The position numbers and the translations under genes were made by a program. The notes under the pieces were generated by a model that was not told where the DNA came from, ran no database searches, and was given only the letters and a program-made list of their open reading frames with translations. A DNA stretch of 64,000 nucleotides from Catalimonadaceae bacterium JC749 (GTDB lineage: Bacteria > Bacteroidota > Bacteroidia > Cytophagales > Cyclobacteriaceae): contig JAJNNC010000011.1 of assembly GCA_021730635.1 (NCBI GenBank), forward strand, positions 124,001 to 188,000. The letters run 5' to 3'. This document shows positions 43,973 through 54,436 of this stretch, piece by piece. Each line of letters starts with the position of its first letter. Position 1 is the first letter of the stretch.

Positions 43973-45268
43973 ATGACTACACGCCGCCAGTTCTTATGGA
44001 ACCTCACCAAATCTTCTGCCTTTGCCTTTTTACCGCTGCCTGCCCGTCAGCTTTTGGCGGAAACACCACCTCAAACAGATACCCTCATCGAGGCCGTGGA
44101 AATCTTGCGACTGACCGGCCCCTACACCAGCACCTCTGGTGTCAACCAGCAGTATCAGGCGCAGCCTATCCATATTTATGCCGACCAACGCCCTGAACCT
44201 TATCAGGATAACCCTAATCCTACAAAATCGTCGGGCAGCATCACGCACGACTACCTGCGCATCAGAACGCGGGGTGGTATTGAAGGACTCTATGGTTATC
44301 TGGACCCGGAAACCATTGCGCCCCTGTTGCAACAACTCCGCTCCTTTCTGATCGGTAAGGATGCCTTGGCAGGAGAAACCCTCTGGGATCAGTTGTACCG
44401 TCGTAACCGCCACGCCAGGGCCGGCCATTATATGATGGCGCTCAGCGCTGTAGACAATGTGCTGTGGGATATCCGGGGAAAATATTTTAAGACGCCCGTG
44501 TATCAGTTGTTAGGCGGGCCTACCCGGCAGGAAGTACCTGTCTATGGCAGTTGCCTGGGCTATACCGTAGAAAAAGGGAAAGCGGGTCCTCGAGCCAGGC
44601 AATTGTACGAGCAGGGTTTTCATCATCAGAAATGGTTTCTGGCCTACGGCCCCGGATATGGTAATGAAGGGCTAAAAAGAAATATCGAGCTGGTGGAAGA
44701 ATTGCGGGAAGCCGTAGGGTTTGAAGGGCAAATTATGTTCGACGCTTTCATGGGTTGGGATCTGCCTTTTGCCATGGCCTGGGCCAAAGCGGTAGAACCT
44801 TACCGCCCCTACTGGATAGAAGAGGCCTTTCCTACCAACCGGCTGGAAAATTTTGTTCAATTAAGTCAGAGCACCACCATACCTGTGGCCACGGGTGAAC
44901 ATTTCTATAACCGTTGGGAAGTCCTTGACTTCCTCAAAGCTGGTGCCATTCAGATTGTACAGGCCGATCCGGAATGGTGTGGCGGGGTCAGTGAACTGGT
45001 CAAAATTTGTCATCTGGCTTCCTCTTTTGGGGCTAAAGTATTTCCTCATGGCCATAATATTCATGCAGCCCTGCATGTGGTTGCCAGCCAGTCGCCGGAG
45101 GTGTGCCCGCTGGTAGAATACCTGATCAACCATGTTGGCTACAAGCTTCATTTCCAGAAAGATCCCCTGCTCACGGACAACGGCGTGTTACCGCTGCCGC
45201 AGCAACCCGGCTTCGGCATCGAACTGGATACTTCTAAAATTGAAAAGCAGGAAGTATTGGCCGGGTAA
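43973..45268 (+). CDS. Enolase-superfamily acid-sugar dehydratase (rhamnonate-dehydratase-like) with Tat-type signal
   Basis: 431 residues. An N-terminal TTRRQFLWN motif followed by a hydrophobic stretch looks like a twin-arginine signal. The mandelate-racemase-type N-terminal cap precedes a TIM-barrel with metal ligands Asp (MFDAFMGWD), Glu (WIEEAFP) and Glu (ATGEHFY), then FPHGHNIHAALH with the catalytic His. GEHFYNRWEV and QADPEWCGGVSELVKI resemble L-rhamnonate dehydratase. It removes water from an aldonate to give a 2-keto-3-deoxy acid. Last gene of the operon; export of a dehydratase whose partner dehydrogenases look cytoplasmic is odd. Confidence 0.85.
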   Translation: MTTRRQFLWNLTKSSAFAFLPLPARQLLAETPPQTDTLIEAVEILRLTGPYTSTSGVNQQYQAQPIHIYADQRPEPYQDNPNPTKSSGSITHDYLRIRTRGGIEGLYGYLDPETIAPLLQQLRSFLIGKDALAGETLWDQLYRRNRHARAGHYMMALSAVDNVLWDIRGKYFKTPVYQLLGGPTRQEVPVYGSCLGYTVEKGKAGPRARQLYEQGFHHQKWFLAYGPGYGNEGLKRNIELVEELREAVGFEGQIMFDAFMGWDLPFAMAWAKAVEPYRPYWIEEAFPTNRLENFVQLSQSTTIPVATGEHFYNRWEVLDFLKAGAIQIVQADPEWCGGVSELVKICHLASSFGAKVFPHGHNIHAALHVVASQSPEVCPLVEYLINHVGYKLHFQKDPLLTDNGVLPLPQQPGFGIELDTSKIEKQEVLAG

Positions 45269-45301
45269 GAAGTTGAGGGACAGGCAGGCTGCGCCAGGTC
45301 G

Positions 45302-47833
45302 TCAGTGAGGATCTACGTCGATGACCAGTTTTACTTTTCTGAATTCTTTTTCCTGCAGTAGCTCAAGGCTATGCTCCCTGATCTTTTTCTTCACTTCCAA
45401 CAGGTTGATCCCCTTTTCCAGTTTGAGCATCAGGTTGATCAGATACTGATTCCGGATTTTTCCGATGAGCGGTTCTTCCGGACCTAAGACCCGGTGATCT
45501 CCTAAGAAGCTCCTTAATAATTCTCCCAGCATGGCGGCGGCTTTCTGGCTCACTTTCTTGTCAATATGCTTGGCTGTGATACGGATGAGCCGCACGAAGG
45601 GAGGATACTGGTAAGCCTCTCTTTCTGCAATTTCTTCTTCATACAGCCCCCGGTAATCATTGGACACAATCTTATGCAAAATGGGTTGTTTCAGGTTGGT
45701 TGTCTGGATAATGACTTTTCCTATTTTATCTCTGCGGCCCGACCGTCCGCTCACCTGGGTGATGAGCTGAAAAGTACGTTCATGGGAGCGAAAATCCGGA
45801 AAATGTATCATACGATCGGCATCCAGGATCCCTACCAGCATGACGCCATCAAAGTCGAGTCCTTTGCTCACCATCTGGGTACCTACCAGAAAATCCAGAT
45901 CTCTTTTAGCGAAACGGTCAATAATTTGCTGGTAACTGTTCTTTTTCCGGGTGGTGTCCAGGTCCATTCGCTGTACTTTCGCCTGAGGAAGGAGAAAATT
46001 GATTTCTTCTTCCAGTTTTTCCGTGCCAAAACCGGACGTTTTTAATCGACTGGAGCCGCAGGCTTCGCATTCCAGATGCATCTTCTCATGATGGCCGCAG
46101 TAGTGGCAGCGCAACTCATGGGAATACTGATGATAGGTAAGACTTACGTCACATTGTTTGCATTTGGGAATTTGGGCACAGTCTTCACAAAAAATATAAG
46201 GCGCATACCCTCGGCGGTTCTGAAAAATGATAGCCTGTTCTTCATAAGCCAGAATTTCTTCCATTTTCTCCAGCAAAACAGAAGAAAAATCCTGTTTCAT
46301 GGTTTTACGCTTCCTTTCCTCCCGGATATCCACCAGCTCAATGTCCGGTAGCTGGGCATTGCCATACCTTTTGGTGAGCCTGACCAGTCCGTATTTCCCG
46401 GTAGAAGCATGGTAATACGTTTCAATAGAGGGGGTGGCTGAACCGAGAAGGGTTTTGGCATGGTGAAACTTCCCTAGCATTAGGGCTACATCCCGGGCAT
46501 GGTAACGGGGTGCGGGATCAAACTGTTTGTAGGAAGTCTCGTGTTCTTCGTCTACAATGATGAGCCCTAAATTATCGAAAGGCAGCAAAGCTGCAGAACG
46601 TACCCCTACCACCAGCGGAAATTTGCCGTTCAACACACCCTGCCACACTTCCACCCGCTCATTATCAGAAAACTTGGAATGGTAAATACCCATCTGATTG
46701 CCGAATATCTTTTTAAGGCGGATGACAATCTGTGTGGTCAGGGCGATCTCAGGCAAGAGATACAGGACCTGGCTGCCGCTGCCCAGTGCTTCCTGTATCA
46801 TATCGATGTAGATTTCCGTCTTGCCGCTCCCGGTAATGCCATGCAGCAACACAATATCTTTTTGCTGGAAGTGAGTGTACACCGCATCTTTAGCTATTTG
46901 CTGGGTTTCTGTCAGCTGAATTTTTGTTTCGGTATTCAGTGGAGCGGTAGCAAAACGGGATATGACTTCCTCAAATTCTACCAGAATTTCGTTCTTTACC
47001 AGCGTATTGATGGCAGAGACAGAGATATTTCTTTCCGATAATCTGCTTTTTAGTACACCCTTTTTGTTGGTGTCCGGGTTAGCGTAATCCGGAAGCAGTT
47101 GCATGTAATGCAGCACGACATCGGCCTGTTTGGGTTTTTTTTCTAATACATCAAGCAGGTGGGCCAGGCTTTCCGGGTCTTGAGAAAACTTGGAGGACAA
47201 GCTGATTCTTTTGACAATTTTAGGCTTGTATTTTTCTTTGACTTCTTCAAAAATCAGAATGGCCTCTTTGGCAATCAGGGATTTAATGATTTGGTAAAAA
47301 TTTTTCTCATTCAGCAGATTACCGATTTCATTATAGGAAAGGGTCTGCTTGGAGGCCAGTTCTTCGAGTACTATGATTTCTTTCTCAGAAAACTCGTAGG
47401 AAGAGGTTTCCCTTTTAAACTCCGGATGCAACTGCACTTTGGACTCACTGCTGAGTTTCAGTCCGGAAGGTAAGGCAATATTGAGCACTTCGCCCACCGT
47501 GCAGGCATAATAGGCAGCGATCCACTCAAAAAGCTGTAACTGTACCGGGTTGATGACAGGCGTATCATCCAGCAACTCTAAGATATAGCGCGCCTGGTAT
47601 TTGAGGGGAGGCATATTGTGCAACCGCCCTACTACACCTGTCAATACTTTTTTAGCCCCGAATTGCACCACCACTCTGCTCCCTACCTGAATCAGGGTTT
47701 CTACCGGCACAGGGACCCGGTAGGTAAACATTTTGGGAATGGGAACGGGAAGAATCACATCGGCAAACCATGTTTTCCTTTCCTCGGGAGCATCCGTATT
47801 CAGTTCGAGCTGGTGTGGAAAAGTTTGACTCAT
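45302..47833 (-). CDS. priA: Primosomal protein N' (replication restart helicase PriA)
   Basis: 843 residues, somewhat over the 730 of E. coli PriA. In order: 3'-DNA-binding domain (about 30-135), winged helix, superfamily 2 helicase with Walker A GITGSGKTEIY and the DEEH box, a zinc region with eight cysteines (CEDCAQIPKCKQCD, CHYCGHHEKMHLECEACG), the second helicase lobe (LVGTQMVSKGLDF, QVSGRSGR), and the C-terminal domain. It reloads the replisome on repaired forks. Monocistronic here, convergent with the sugar-acid operon and divergent from the sigma-54-type regulator. Confidence 0.97.
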   Translation of the reverse strand: MSQTFPHQLELNTDAPEERKTWFADVILPVPIPKMFTYRVPVPVETLIQVGSRVVVQFGAKKVLTGVVGRLHNMPPLKYQARYILELLDDTPVINPVQLQLFEWIAAYYACTVGEVLNIALPSGLKLSSESKVQLHPEFKRETSSYEFSEKEIIVLEELASKQTLSYNEIGNLLNEKNFYQIIKSLIAKEAILIFEEVKEKYKPKIVKRISLSSKFSQDPESLAHLLDVLEKKPKQADVVLHYMQLLPDYANPDTNKKGVLKSRLSERNISVSAINTLVKNEILVEFEEVISRFATAPLNTETKIQLTETQQIAKDAVYTHFQQKDIVLLHGITGSGKTEIYIDMIQEALGSGSQVLYLLPEIALTTQIVIRLKKIFGNQMGIYHSKFSDNERVEVWQGVLNGKFPLVVGVRSAALLPFDNLGLIIVDEEHETSYKQFDPAPRYHARDVALMLGKFHHAKTLLGSATPSIETYYHASTGKYGLVRLTKRYGNAQLPDIELVDIREERKRKTMKQDFSSVLLEKMEEILAYEEQAIIFQNRRGYAPYIFCEDCAQIPKCKQCDVSLTYHQYSHELRCHYCGHHEKMHLECEACGSSRLKTSGFGTEKLEEEINFLLPQAKVQRMDLDTTRKKNSYQQIIDRFAKRDLDFLVGTQMVSKGLDFDGVMLVGILDADRMIHFPDFRSHERTFQLITQVSGRSGRRDKIGKVIIQTTNLKQPILHKIVSNDYRGLYEEEIAEREAYQYPPFVRLIRITAKHIDKKVSQKAAAMLGELLRSFLGDHRVLGPEEPLIGKIRNQYLINLMLKLEKGINLLEVKKKIREHSLELLQEKEFRKVKLVIDVDPH

Positions 47834-48057
47834 AAGGACAAAGATAAAAAAGAAAAAAACAAGGCAGACACTTACGTGAAAGAATAGACATAATCTGTTA
47901 AAACCTTACGTGATCAAGGAATAATGCAATAAAATAAAGTTTTATATCATTTTTTATTGTTAGTTTGAGTCCATTTGTGAGTAGAATACAAAAAAAAGGT
48001 ACAAGAGGCAGATATAAAATAGATACGTAAATATTACAATTCACTTCAAAGGTAAAT

Positions 48058-49242
48058 ATGGAGTACATAATCAAAATTTTTGTCATTGAAGACGACCTGA
48101 TGTTCGGAAAAATGATGAAATATACGCTGGAGAAAGAACATAATTATGACGTAACTATTTTTCAGAGCGGAGAAGAATTCTTCGAGCATATTCACCTTAA
48201 TCCGGATATCGTGACCATAGACTACAATTTACCCGGTATGAGTGGATTAGACATCTTGAAAAAAATAAAAAACTATAATCAGAACATTGCTACTATTATT
48301 GTCTCCGGGCAGGAAGAGGTAAAAGTAGCCGTAGAGGCCTATAAGCGTGGCGCCGACTACTACATTATCAAAAATGACCATACCTTCTCCGAATTAGAAC
48401 ACTTCATCAACAACCTTACACAAAGGGTAAGACTGAAGAAAGAAGTGGAAACCCTGAAGGAGCAAATCATCGACAGGAGTAAGTATGCTTCTATTATAGG
48501 AGAGAGCAAAGCGGCTTTACAAACTGTCAAACTGATCCAGAAGGTAGAAAAAAGCAATGTGCTCGCACTGATTACCGGAGAAAGTGGTACAGGAAAAGAA
48601 GTAGTGGCCAGCGCTATACATTATAATTCAAACCGCAGGAAAGGTCCCTTTGTGGCTATCAACATAGCCGCCATTCCTGAGGACCTGATAGAAAGTGAAC
48701 TGTTTGGTCATGAAAAAGGAGCGTTTACGGGTGCCGACAGCCGAAGAATAGGAAAGTTTGAAGAGGCCAAAGGCGGGACTATCCTTTTGGATGAGATTGG
48801 GGAAATGGAGATCAATCTACAGACTAAGCTGTTACGGGTGTTGCAGGAACATAAGATATGCAGAGTGGGCAGCAACAAGGAAATTAACCTGGATGTAAGA
48901 ATCCTGGCAGCTACCAATCAGCATTTAGGACAAAGAGTAAAAGAAGGAAAATTCAGGGAGGATCTGTATTACAGGCTGCAAGGTTTTCTGGTGCATTTGC
49001 CTCCGCTGCGGGAACGGGGGAATGATGTCATACTCCTGGCCCGGCATTTCCTTCGGGAGTTCTGCCTCCAGAATAAATTAGGAGAAAAGACTTTCTCTAA
49101 AGAAGCTTTAGAAGCCATGATGGAGCATTCCTGGCCTGGCAATATCCGAGAGCTGAAATCCTTTGTAGAGCGGGCTGCTCTGATGAGTGAAACTGAGAAA
49201 ATAGGCTTAGGCGACCTGGTGTTCTCTCCCGCTATCAATTAA
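48058..49242 (+). CDS. Sigma-54-interacting response regulator lacking a DNA-binding domain
   Basis: 394 residues. The receiver (about 5-120) has acidic residues EDD at 11-13 and acceptor Asp55 ([13 protein letters not shown]). The AAA+ sigma-54 activation domain (about 142-375) has Walker A GESGTGKE, the sigma-54 contact loop GAFTGAD, Walker [13 protein letters not shown] and [15 protein letters not shown]. The chain then stops with [13 protein letters not shown], without the 50-60 residues that form the Fis-type helix-turn-helix in NtrC relatives. No further coding sequence follows in any frame, so this is not an obvious frameshift. Such proteins may activate from solution. No kinase gene is adjacent. 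Confidence 0.93.
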   Translation: MEYIIKIFVIEDDLMFGKMMKYTLEKEHNYDVTIFQSGEEFFEHIHLNPDIVTIDYNLPGMSGLDILKKIKNYNQNIATIIVSGQEEVKVAVEAYKRGADYYIIKNDHTFSELEHFINNLTQRVRLKKEVETLKEQIIDRSKYASIIGESKAALQTVKLIQKVEKSNVLALITGESGTGKEVVASAIHYNSNRRKGPFVAINIAAIPEDLIESELFGHEKGAFTGADSRRIGKFEEAKGGTILLDEIGEMEINLQTKLLRVLQEHKICRVGSNKEINLDVRILAATNQHLGQRVKEGKFREDLYYRLQGFLVHLPPLRERGNDVILLARHFLREFCLQNKLGEKTFSKEALEAMMEHSWPGNIRELKSFVERAALMSETEKIGLGDLVFSPAIN

Positions 49243-49287
49243 ACACATAACCTGTACTTTAGTAAGTAGCTAAAAACATTTACATAC

Positions 49288-50514
49288 ATGAAATTAAGGC
49301 GATCTATGAAGTCAAAAACTTCTACAAAACTCACCCAGAAGCTGACCTGGCAATATATGGCAGCCGGTGTGGCTGTGGCGGGTATCGTTGCGGTGGGCCT
49401 ATTTATTTATCTTAACCTGGGCACGGGGGAGGATTCAGAGGCAGCGCCTCCGGATTATTACTCCATTGAAAGTGGTTTTTGGACAGATAATCCTACCTGG
49501 GCAGGAGGGGTGGCACCGAATGTAAATGTACCTAACGGTACTGATATTGAGATATTCTATACCGTCATTCAGATTGATGACTTAACGTGGGGTGCTAATG
49601 GTGAGTTAATTATTACGGATACCCTGGTGGTCAATGGGGATCTGCACATGGGTAATAATTCTGATATCACCATTAATTCAGGTGGAGTCTTGGTTGTAAC
49701 CGGTAATTTTTCGGCACAAAACAAGATTGTGGTGGGCAATGGAGGCATCATTGCCATAGGAGGTAATATGACCTTCAGTAATAGTACTCAAGATACCTAT
49801 AATGGTTCTGCAGGTAACCTGTATGTGGGAGGCTCGGTTACCGGAAACATTGCTGCTAACGGTGATAAAGCAAGTCTGTCAGATTTACAAGGTCCTCATC
49901 CAACGCTTTTTGATATTATTGATCAGGGTTGGAGTGTGTTACCAGTTAAGCTGCTCTATTTTAGAGCAAAAGAACAGGATAAGACAGTGCTTACCGAATG
50001 GGCTACCGCAGAAGAAATGAATAATGATTACTTTACAGTGGAAAGAAGTACTGATGGCCAATCGTTTCAAGCTGTGGGAACAGTACGGGGAGCAGGTAAC
50101 CATCATGGCCATCAACAATATAGCTATACCGATGAATCGCCACTGGCAGGTACTGCTTATTATCGCTTAAAACAAACCGATTATGATGGAAAGTTTGAGT
50201 ATTCTGCCATAGTTACCGTTTCGCTTGCTTTTCAGTCTCAGCAGCAGCAGAATACCATCACCCTCCATGCGCCCAGTCCAAATCCTTTTCAGCAAGATTT
50301 CTCTGTCGCATTTGAGTTGGCCACTGATGGCATGGTAGAAGTCCGGCTGATGAACCTGCGGGGAAACATTGTAGCCTCAGAACAGGTGGAGGGTTATGCC
50401 GGAAGAAACCAGTATAATTTTAGCAATGCACAGCATTTACCCAGTGATGTTTACCTATTAAGTATCGTCCAGAACCATACGACTTCAAAAAGCATCAGAG
50501 TGATCAAAAAATAA
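49288..50514 (+). CDS. Type IX secretion system cargo protein with C-terminal sorting domain
   Basis: 408 residues. A basic N-terminus and one hydrophobic helix (about 28-48, MAAGVAVAGIVAVGLFIYL) lead into a G-type-bead region with WTDNPTWAGGVAPNVNVPNGTDI, then a beta-helix/cleaved-adhesin-like repeat of about 100 residues (NSDITINSGGVLVVTGNF). The middle segment VLTEWATAEEMNNDYFTVERSTDGQSF is the widespread T9SS-cargo beta-sandwich. The C-terminus SPNPFQQDFSVAFEL ... IRVIKK is a type A sorting signal. It would be exported and attached to the cell surface. It follows the sigma-54-type regulator by 45 bases, so that gene may control it. Confidence 0.88.
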   Translation: MKLRRSMKSKTSTKLTQKLTWQYMAAGVAVAGIVAVGLFIYLNLGTGEDSEAAPPDYYSIESGFWTDNPTWAGGVAPNVNVPNGTDIEIFYTVIQIDDLTWGANGELIITDTLVVNGDLHMGNNSDITINSGGVLVVTGNFSAQNKIVVGNGGIIAIGGNMTFSNSTQDTYNGSAGNLYVGGSVTGNIAANGDKASLSDLQGPHPTLFDIIDQGWSVLPVKLLYFRAKEQDKTVLTEWATAEEMNNDYFTVERSTDGQSFQAVGTVRGAGNHHGHQQYSYTDESPLAGTAYYRLKQTDYDGKFEYSAIVTVSLAFQSQQQQNTITLHAPSPNPFQQDFSVAFELATDGMVEVRLMNLRGNIVASEQVEGYAGRNQYNFSNAQHLPSDVYLLSIVQNHTTSKSIRVIKK

Positions 50515-50524
50515 AACTTCTGCC

Positions 50525-52588
50525 TCAATTCGGCTGGCTGGTTTCTCTTAGCTGCCGTAAGGCTTCCTCCGGGCTATGGACGGGTAACTGACAGGTCTTG
50601 TTATAACAGACATACAGGGTTGTCGTTCCGTTGATAGCCTGGCGGTCCGTTAGGAGGGGAAGCGAACTGGAAGTAACCGTGCCTGCCAGCAGTTTGAAAG
50701 GATGGTAATGCTGGTGCAGGCGGGCACTGAAAGAAAACAGCTCCGGACCTACAATCGCTATTTCAGCCATAGGATGCGCCATTTCTGTGGCTAAGCTGGT
50801 CCAATTACTTAAGTAGCCCGGTTCATTCAGAACAAGGGGAAGCATGTTGGCCATCATTTTTTCTGCTAGCTGCCGGTAAGAGTCGTTTTCCAGTAGTATG
50901 CCCAGTTGAAATAGATTTCGTGCCATCATAGAGTTGGAAGCGGGCATCACGTTATCAAAAATTTCCTTCTTACGGGCAATGAGTGTGGAAGATGTATCGG
51001 TATAGTAAAAGAAGCCCTCTTCCTGATCCAGAAAGTGAAACAGCGTATACTCAGTAAGCGCCTGTGCCATCGCTAACCAGGATTCCTCAAAACTTACCTG
51101 ATACAAAGCGATCAATCCGCTGATGACACAGGCATAATCTTCCAGATACCCTGGGAGGTTTGCTTTTCCCTCTTTAAAGGTGCGGAACAAACGCAACCCT
51201 TCCTGCTCCTGTTGTGCCAGGTGTTGCTGGATAAACCGGGCGTTGTTCAGGGCCGCTTCCAGGATAGGCGTTTCGTTGAGCACAGCATAAGCATCGGCCA
51301 GCCCTTTGAGTGCCAGGCCATTCCAGGCCGTAAGAATCTTATCATCCAGGCCAGGACGAATGCGCTGGCTTCTTGCGGCTAACAGTTTTTGTTTACTGTC
51401 TGCTATGATCTCCCTGAGTTCGGTTTCCTCCAACTGATATTGTTGTGCCAAAGATGCGTCGGAGAACGGACGATGCAGGATATTATAGCCTTTTTCCCAG
51501 TTTCCTTCTTCTTTTATCCCATAATATTGGCTGACCAGGGCTGCCTTATCGCCCAGTAGTGCATGAAGCTCCTGCTGATGCCACACATAGAATTTTCCTT
51601 CTTCTCCTTCACTGTCGGCATCCAACGCACTGTAAAAACCTCCTGCCGGATGCGTCATTTCCCTCCGGAGAAAAGCCACGGTTTCTTCCAGCACCTGGCG
51701 GTAGTTTGGGTTTTTGGTCAACGCATAGGCTTCTGCATACAAACTTAGTAGTTGGCCGTTGTCGTACAACATTTTTTCAAAATGAGGTGCAAACCAATCA
51801 GCATCTACGGAATACCGGGCGAAGCCACCGCCCAACTGATCATACAGGCCACCAAAAGCCATACGATCCAGGGTGAGGGTCGTCTGCTGCAAAGCTTCCT
51901 GGTTTTGGGTCAGTGCGTGGTAGCGTAGCAGAAAGAGCCAGTGCGTTGGCATAGGAAATTTAGGGGCGCGGTTCATACCCCCTTTCACGGTGTCGAACTG
52001 TTGAGAAAATTTGCCGTAAATCTGTGATAATTGCTGTGATAAATCCTGCCGGGACAGTACACCGGATTCGTTGGTGATGCCATATCGTTGGATATCGCTG
52101 AAGGCCAGGTTCAGGGCGAATTGCTCGGCCGACTCTTCCAGTTGCTGGCGCGACTGCCGGAAAGCCTGCGCCACATTCTGAAGCAACATCATCCAGTTAC
52201 GTTTGGGAAAATAGGTGCCACCATAAAAGGGTTTCTGATCAGGGGTGAGAAACACATTCAGCGGCCAACCGCCCTGTACACCCATGGTTTGCACCGCTTC
52301 CATATAGATCTGGTCCACATCCGGCCGTTCTTCCCGGTCTACTTTGATATTGATAAAATGGGCGTTCATCAACTGGGCTACCTCTTCTTGCTCAAAGCAT
52401 TCTTTTTCCATCACATGGCACCAATGACAGGCCGAATAACCTATACTCACGAGGATGGGTTTATCTTCCGCTTGTGCCTTTTGCAAGGCTTCCTCACCCC
52501 AGGGGTACCAGTCTACCGGGTTATGGGCATGTTGGAGCAAATACGGGCTTGTCTCATGCTGTAAGCGATTTCCTGCGGCTGCAGCCAT
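50525..52588 (-). CDS. DUF255 thioredoxin-domain protein (YyaL/SSP411 family)
   Basis: 687 residues, the normal family length. The N-terminal thioredoxin-like domain (about 10-170) begins [24 protein letters not shown] and carries CHWC ([16 protein letters not shown]) as the redox-type motif. The remainder is an (alpha/alpha)6-barrel-like domain resembling N-acylglucosamine epimerases ([32 protein letters not shown]). The family is conserved from bacteria to man; no accepted function. The ATG at 52588 lies 2 bases from the stop of the upstream GSCFA gene, so they form one transcript. It converges with the T9SS cargo gene, 10 bases between stops. Confidence 0.93.
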   Translation of the reverse strand: MAAAAGNRLQHETSPYLLQHAHNPVDWYPWGEEALQKAQAEDKPILVSIGYSACHWCHVMEKECFEQEEVAQLMNAHFINIKVDREERPDVDQIYMEAVQTMGVQGGWPLNVFLTPDQKPFYGGTYFPKRNWMMLLQNVAQAFRQSRQQLEESAEQFALNLAFSDIQRYGITNESGVLSRQDLSQQLSQIYGKFSQQFDTVKGGMNRAPKFPMPTHWLFLLRYHALTQNQEALQQTTLTLDRMAFGGLYDQLGGGFARYSVDADWFAPHFEKMLYDNGQLLSLYAEAYALTKNPNYRQVLEETVAFLRREMTHPAGGFYSALDADSEGEEGKFYVWHQQELHALLGDKAALVSQYYGIKEEGNWEKGYNILHRPFSDASLAQQYQLEETELREIIADSKQKLLAARSQRIRPGLDDKILTAWNGLALKGLADAYAVLNETPILEAALNNARFIQQHLAQQEQEGLRLFRTFKEGKANLPGYLEDYACVISGLIALYQVSFEESWLAMAQALTEYTLFHFLDQEEGFFYYTDTSSTLIARKKEIFDNVMPASNSMMARNLFQLGILLENDSYRQLAEKMMANMLPLVLNEPGYLSNWTSLATEMAHPMAEIAIVGPELFSFSARLHQHYHPFKLLAGTVTSSSLPLLTDRQAINGTTTLYVCYNKTCQLPVHSPEEALRQLRETSQPN

Positions 52589-52590
52589 AC

Positions 52591-53565
52591 TTATTTCAAT
52601 TGTTTTTCTAAATAGCTGATTTCCTGACTTACATCAACCTTATTACTTAATTGTTGAAGCTGGGTAATTGTTTTCTTCAGAAAATTCTGATGATGGCTGG
52701 ATTCAGGATGAAAGGGCTTGTGTTGAATAGCTTTCTTTAGCTTTTCCCAGTTTGCAATAAACTGAAGGGCTTCTTTATCCAGGTAGGTGCTGGCAAATTT
52801 TTCCCAGATATAATGCTCAGCGACTTCACTGGGGTGGATCATATCCGCTTTGTAAAAGCGATAATCCCGAAGCTCATCCATCATAATCTCATAGCTGGGA
52901 AAATAAAAAACCTTGTCAGCATGTTTTTGCTGTATCAGGTCTACCGCCACCCGCAAACTGGCTTTGCTCACGCTGTTTTGCTGCAAAGTATCCCGGATAT
53001 GCCTGACGGGGCTTACTGTAAAAATATAACGCAGCCTAGGATTGAAAGCGTCCATGGCCCGGAGAAGCTGATCAAAGCGGAGGGAAATTTCTTCTACCTC
53101 CAGCATGCGTTTATGAAAATGGCTGGCCGGCATTTTATGACAATTGCTTACCAACAGTTGCGTATCAACTTTTTCGTAGCTAAAGGCGGTGCCCAGGGTA
53201 ATCAGGAGCCAGTCGGCCATTTCCAGAAACTGGTGGGTACTGGTGATAGCCTGCTCTATCTGTGCTTCCAGGTCTTTACGGTGAGGAGCAGAAAAGTCGG
53301 AATGAAATTTATAGTTATAATGCATGCCCTCCCGCACGAGGTAGGTTTCTTCTGATGGCAGCATCTGGTTGATAGACTGGTGCAGCATGCGGAACAGGGC
53401 CGCCGGATTATAGAGAGTGCCAAAAGGATTAATAAACGTATCAAACTTGTTCTCCTGGAGCTGCTGGCCAATCACCTGTGCAAAGCAAGACCCTATAGAA
53501 AGTATTTTTGCACGCAGGAATATTTTGTGGGGCGAAGGGGCGATATGTACCGGGGTAGAAAACAT
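52591..53565 (-). CDS. GSCFA-domain protein
   Basis: 324 residues from the ATG at 53565; the frame is open to 53598 but the extra 11 residues overlap the terminator of the ribosomal operon. GSCFA motif [11 protein letters not shown] near residue 25 gives the family its name. Later conserved blocks are [25 protein letters not shown] and [10 protein letters not shown]. This is a conserved SGNH/GDSL-like family of Bacteroidota and some Proteobacteria with unknown substrate; the Gly-Ser start and the late Asp/His pair ([10 protein letters not shown]) fit a hydrolase or acyl-esterase fold. Confidence 0.88.
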   Translation of the reverse strand: MFSTPVHIAPSPHKIFLRAKILSIGSCFAQVIGQQLQENKFDTFINPFGTLYNPAALFRMLHQSINQMLPSEETYLVREGMHYNYKFHSDFSAPHRKDLEAQIEQAITSTHQFLEMADWLLITLGTAFSYEKVDTQLLVSNCHKMPASHFHKRMLEVEEISLRFDQLLRAMDAFNPRLRYIFTVSPVRHIRDTLQQNSVSKASLRVAVDLIQQKHADKVFYFPSYEIMMDELRDYRFYKADMIHPSEVAEHYIWEKFASTYLDKEALQFIANWEKLKKAIQHKPFHPESSHHQNFLKKTITQLQQLSNKVDVSQEISYLEKQLK

Positions 53566-53596
53566 ATAAAAAAATAAAGAACGAAACGATAATAAC

Positions 53597-53626
53597 AAAA
53601 AAAGCGCTCTATAAAAAAAGAGCGCC
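53597..53626 (-). terminator. Rho-independent terminator of the rpsF-rpsR-rplI operon
   Basis: Read on the minus strand: GCGCTCT (53625-53619), an A/T loop, AGAGCGC (53610-53604), then a run of seven T (53603-53597). It lies 29 bases downstream of the rplI stop. Confidence 0.8.
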
Positions 53627-53654
53627 TTGAATTTTATGTGAAGAAAACCTGATG

Positions 53655-54098
53655 TCAGGCTTCTACGACCCGGAGCGTTACCTTATGCTTTACATCCTTG
53701 TGTAAATCAATCTCGGCTGTATAGTCGCCCAGGGTTTTGATATCTGAATCTACCGATATTTTCTTACGGTCAATATCAAATCCTTTTTCTTTCAGGGCTT
53801 CTGAGACTTGCAGGGTGGTAATAGCACCAAAGATTCTTCCGCTTTCCCCTACTTTAGCCGGAATTTCCAACACGGTATCGCCAATCTTGGCAGCCAGGTC
53901 TTCTGCATCTTTTTTCACCTTATCGGCTTTATGAGAAGCCTGCTTCACATTTTCCTCGATCATCTTCCGGTTAGAAGTATTGGCGATCACAGCAAAGCCT
54001 TTGGGAATAAGGTAATTTCTACCATAACCCGACTTGACCACTACCACATCGTTCTTGTAACCTAGTCCTTTGATATCTTCTTTTAATATTACTTCCAT
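53655..54098 (-). CDS. rplI: 50S ribosomal protein L9
   Basis: 147 residues, normal length. The N-terminal domain begins MEVILKEDIKGLGYKNDVVVVKSGYGRNYLIPKG-type sequence (only key parts: KGLGYKND, GYGRNYLIPKG, A.VIAN), followed by the long connecting helix and the C-terminal domain ending KVTLRVVEA. Binds 23S rRNA at the base of the L1 stalk. Last gene of the S6-S18-L9 operon, 80 bases after rpsR. Confidence 0.98.
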   Translation of the reverse strand: MEVILKEDIKGLGYKNDVVVVKSGYGRNYLIPKGFAVIANTSNRKMIEENVKQASHKADKVKKDAEDLAAKIGDTVLEIPAKVGESGRIFGAITTLQVSEALKEKGFDIDRKKISVDSDIKTLGDYTAEIDLHKDVKHKVTLRVVEA

Positions 54099-54178
54099 TT
54101 TTTTAGCATTTAGCGATTAGCCATGCGTTACCGCTTCCCGGGCCAACACCCTGAAAGCCGAAATCATGGCACAACCCT

Positions 54179-54436
54179 TTATTTTAAAGAATCTGTAACG
54201 TAGGGTAATAAAGCCAGGTGACGGGCTCTTTTCACAGCCTGGGCTACTTTTTTCTGAAATTTCAGGCTGGTACCTGTAATGCGGCGGGGCAGAATCTTTC
54301 CCTGCTCGTTTACAAATTTCAGCAAGAAGTCAGGGTCTTTGTAGTCAATATATTTGATGCCGGCTTTTTTGAAACGGCAGTATTTTTTTCTGATTTCCTG
54401 TTTGTTACTGTGAATAGGTTCGTTTTGTAAGGTCAT
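54179..54436 (-). CDS. rpsR: 30S ribosomal protein S18
   Basis: 85 residues with family motifs [36 protein letters not shown] and the C-terminal [11 protein letters not shown]. Pairs with S6 on the 30S platform. Its start overlaps the rpsF stop by 4 bases, giving translational coupling that keeps S6 and S18 in balance. Confidence 0.98.
   Translation of the reverse strand: MTLQNEPIHSNKQEIRKKYCRFKKAGIKYIDYKDPDFLLKFVNEQGKILPRRITGTSLKFQKKVAQAVKRARHLALLPYVTDSLK

Noticed and set aside
47840-47847. TATCTTTG (minus strand) just upstream of priA, matching the -7 consensus
   Set aside because: It ends only 6 bases before the start codon and no TTTG element lies at the right distance upstream.
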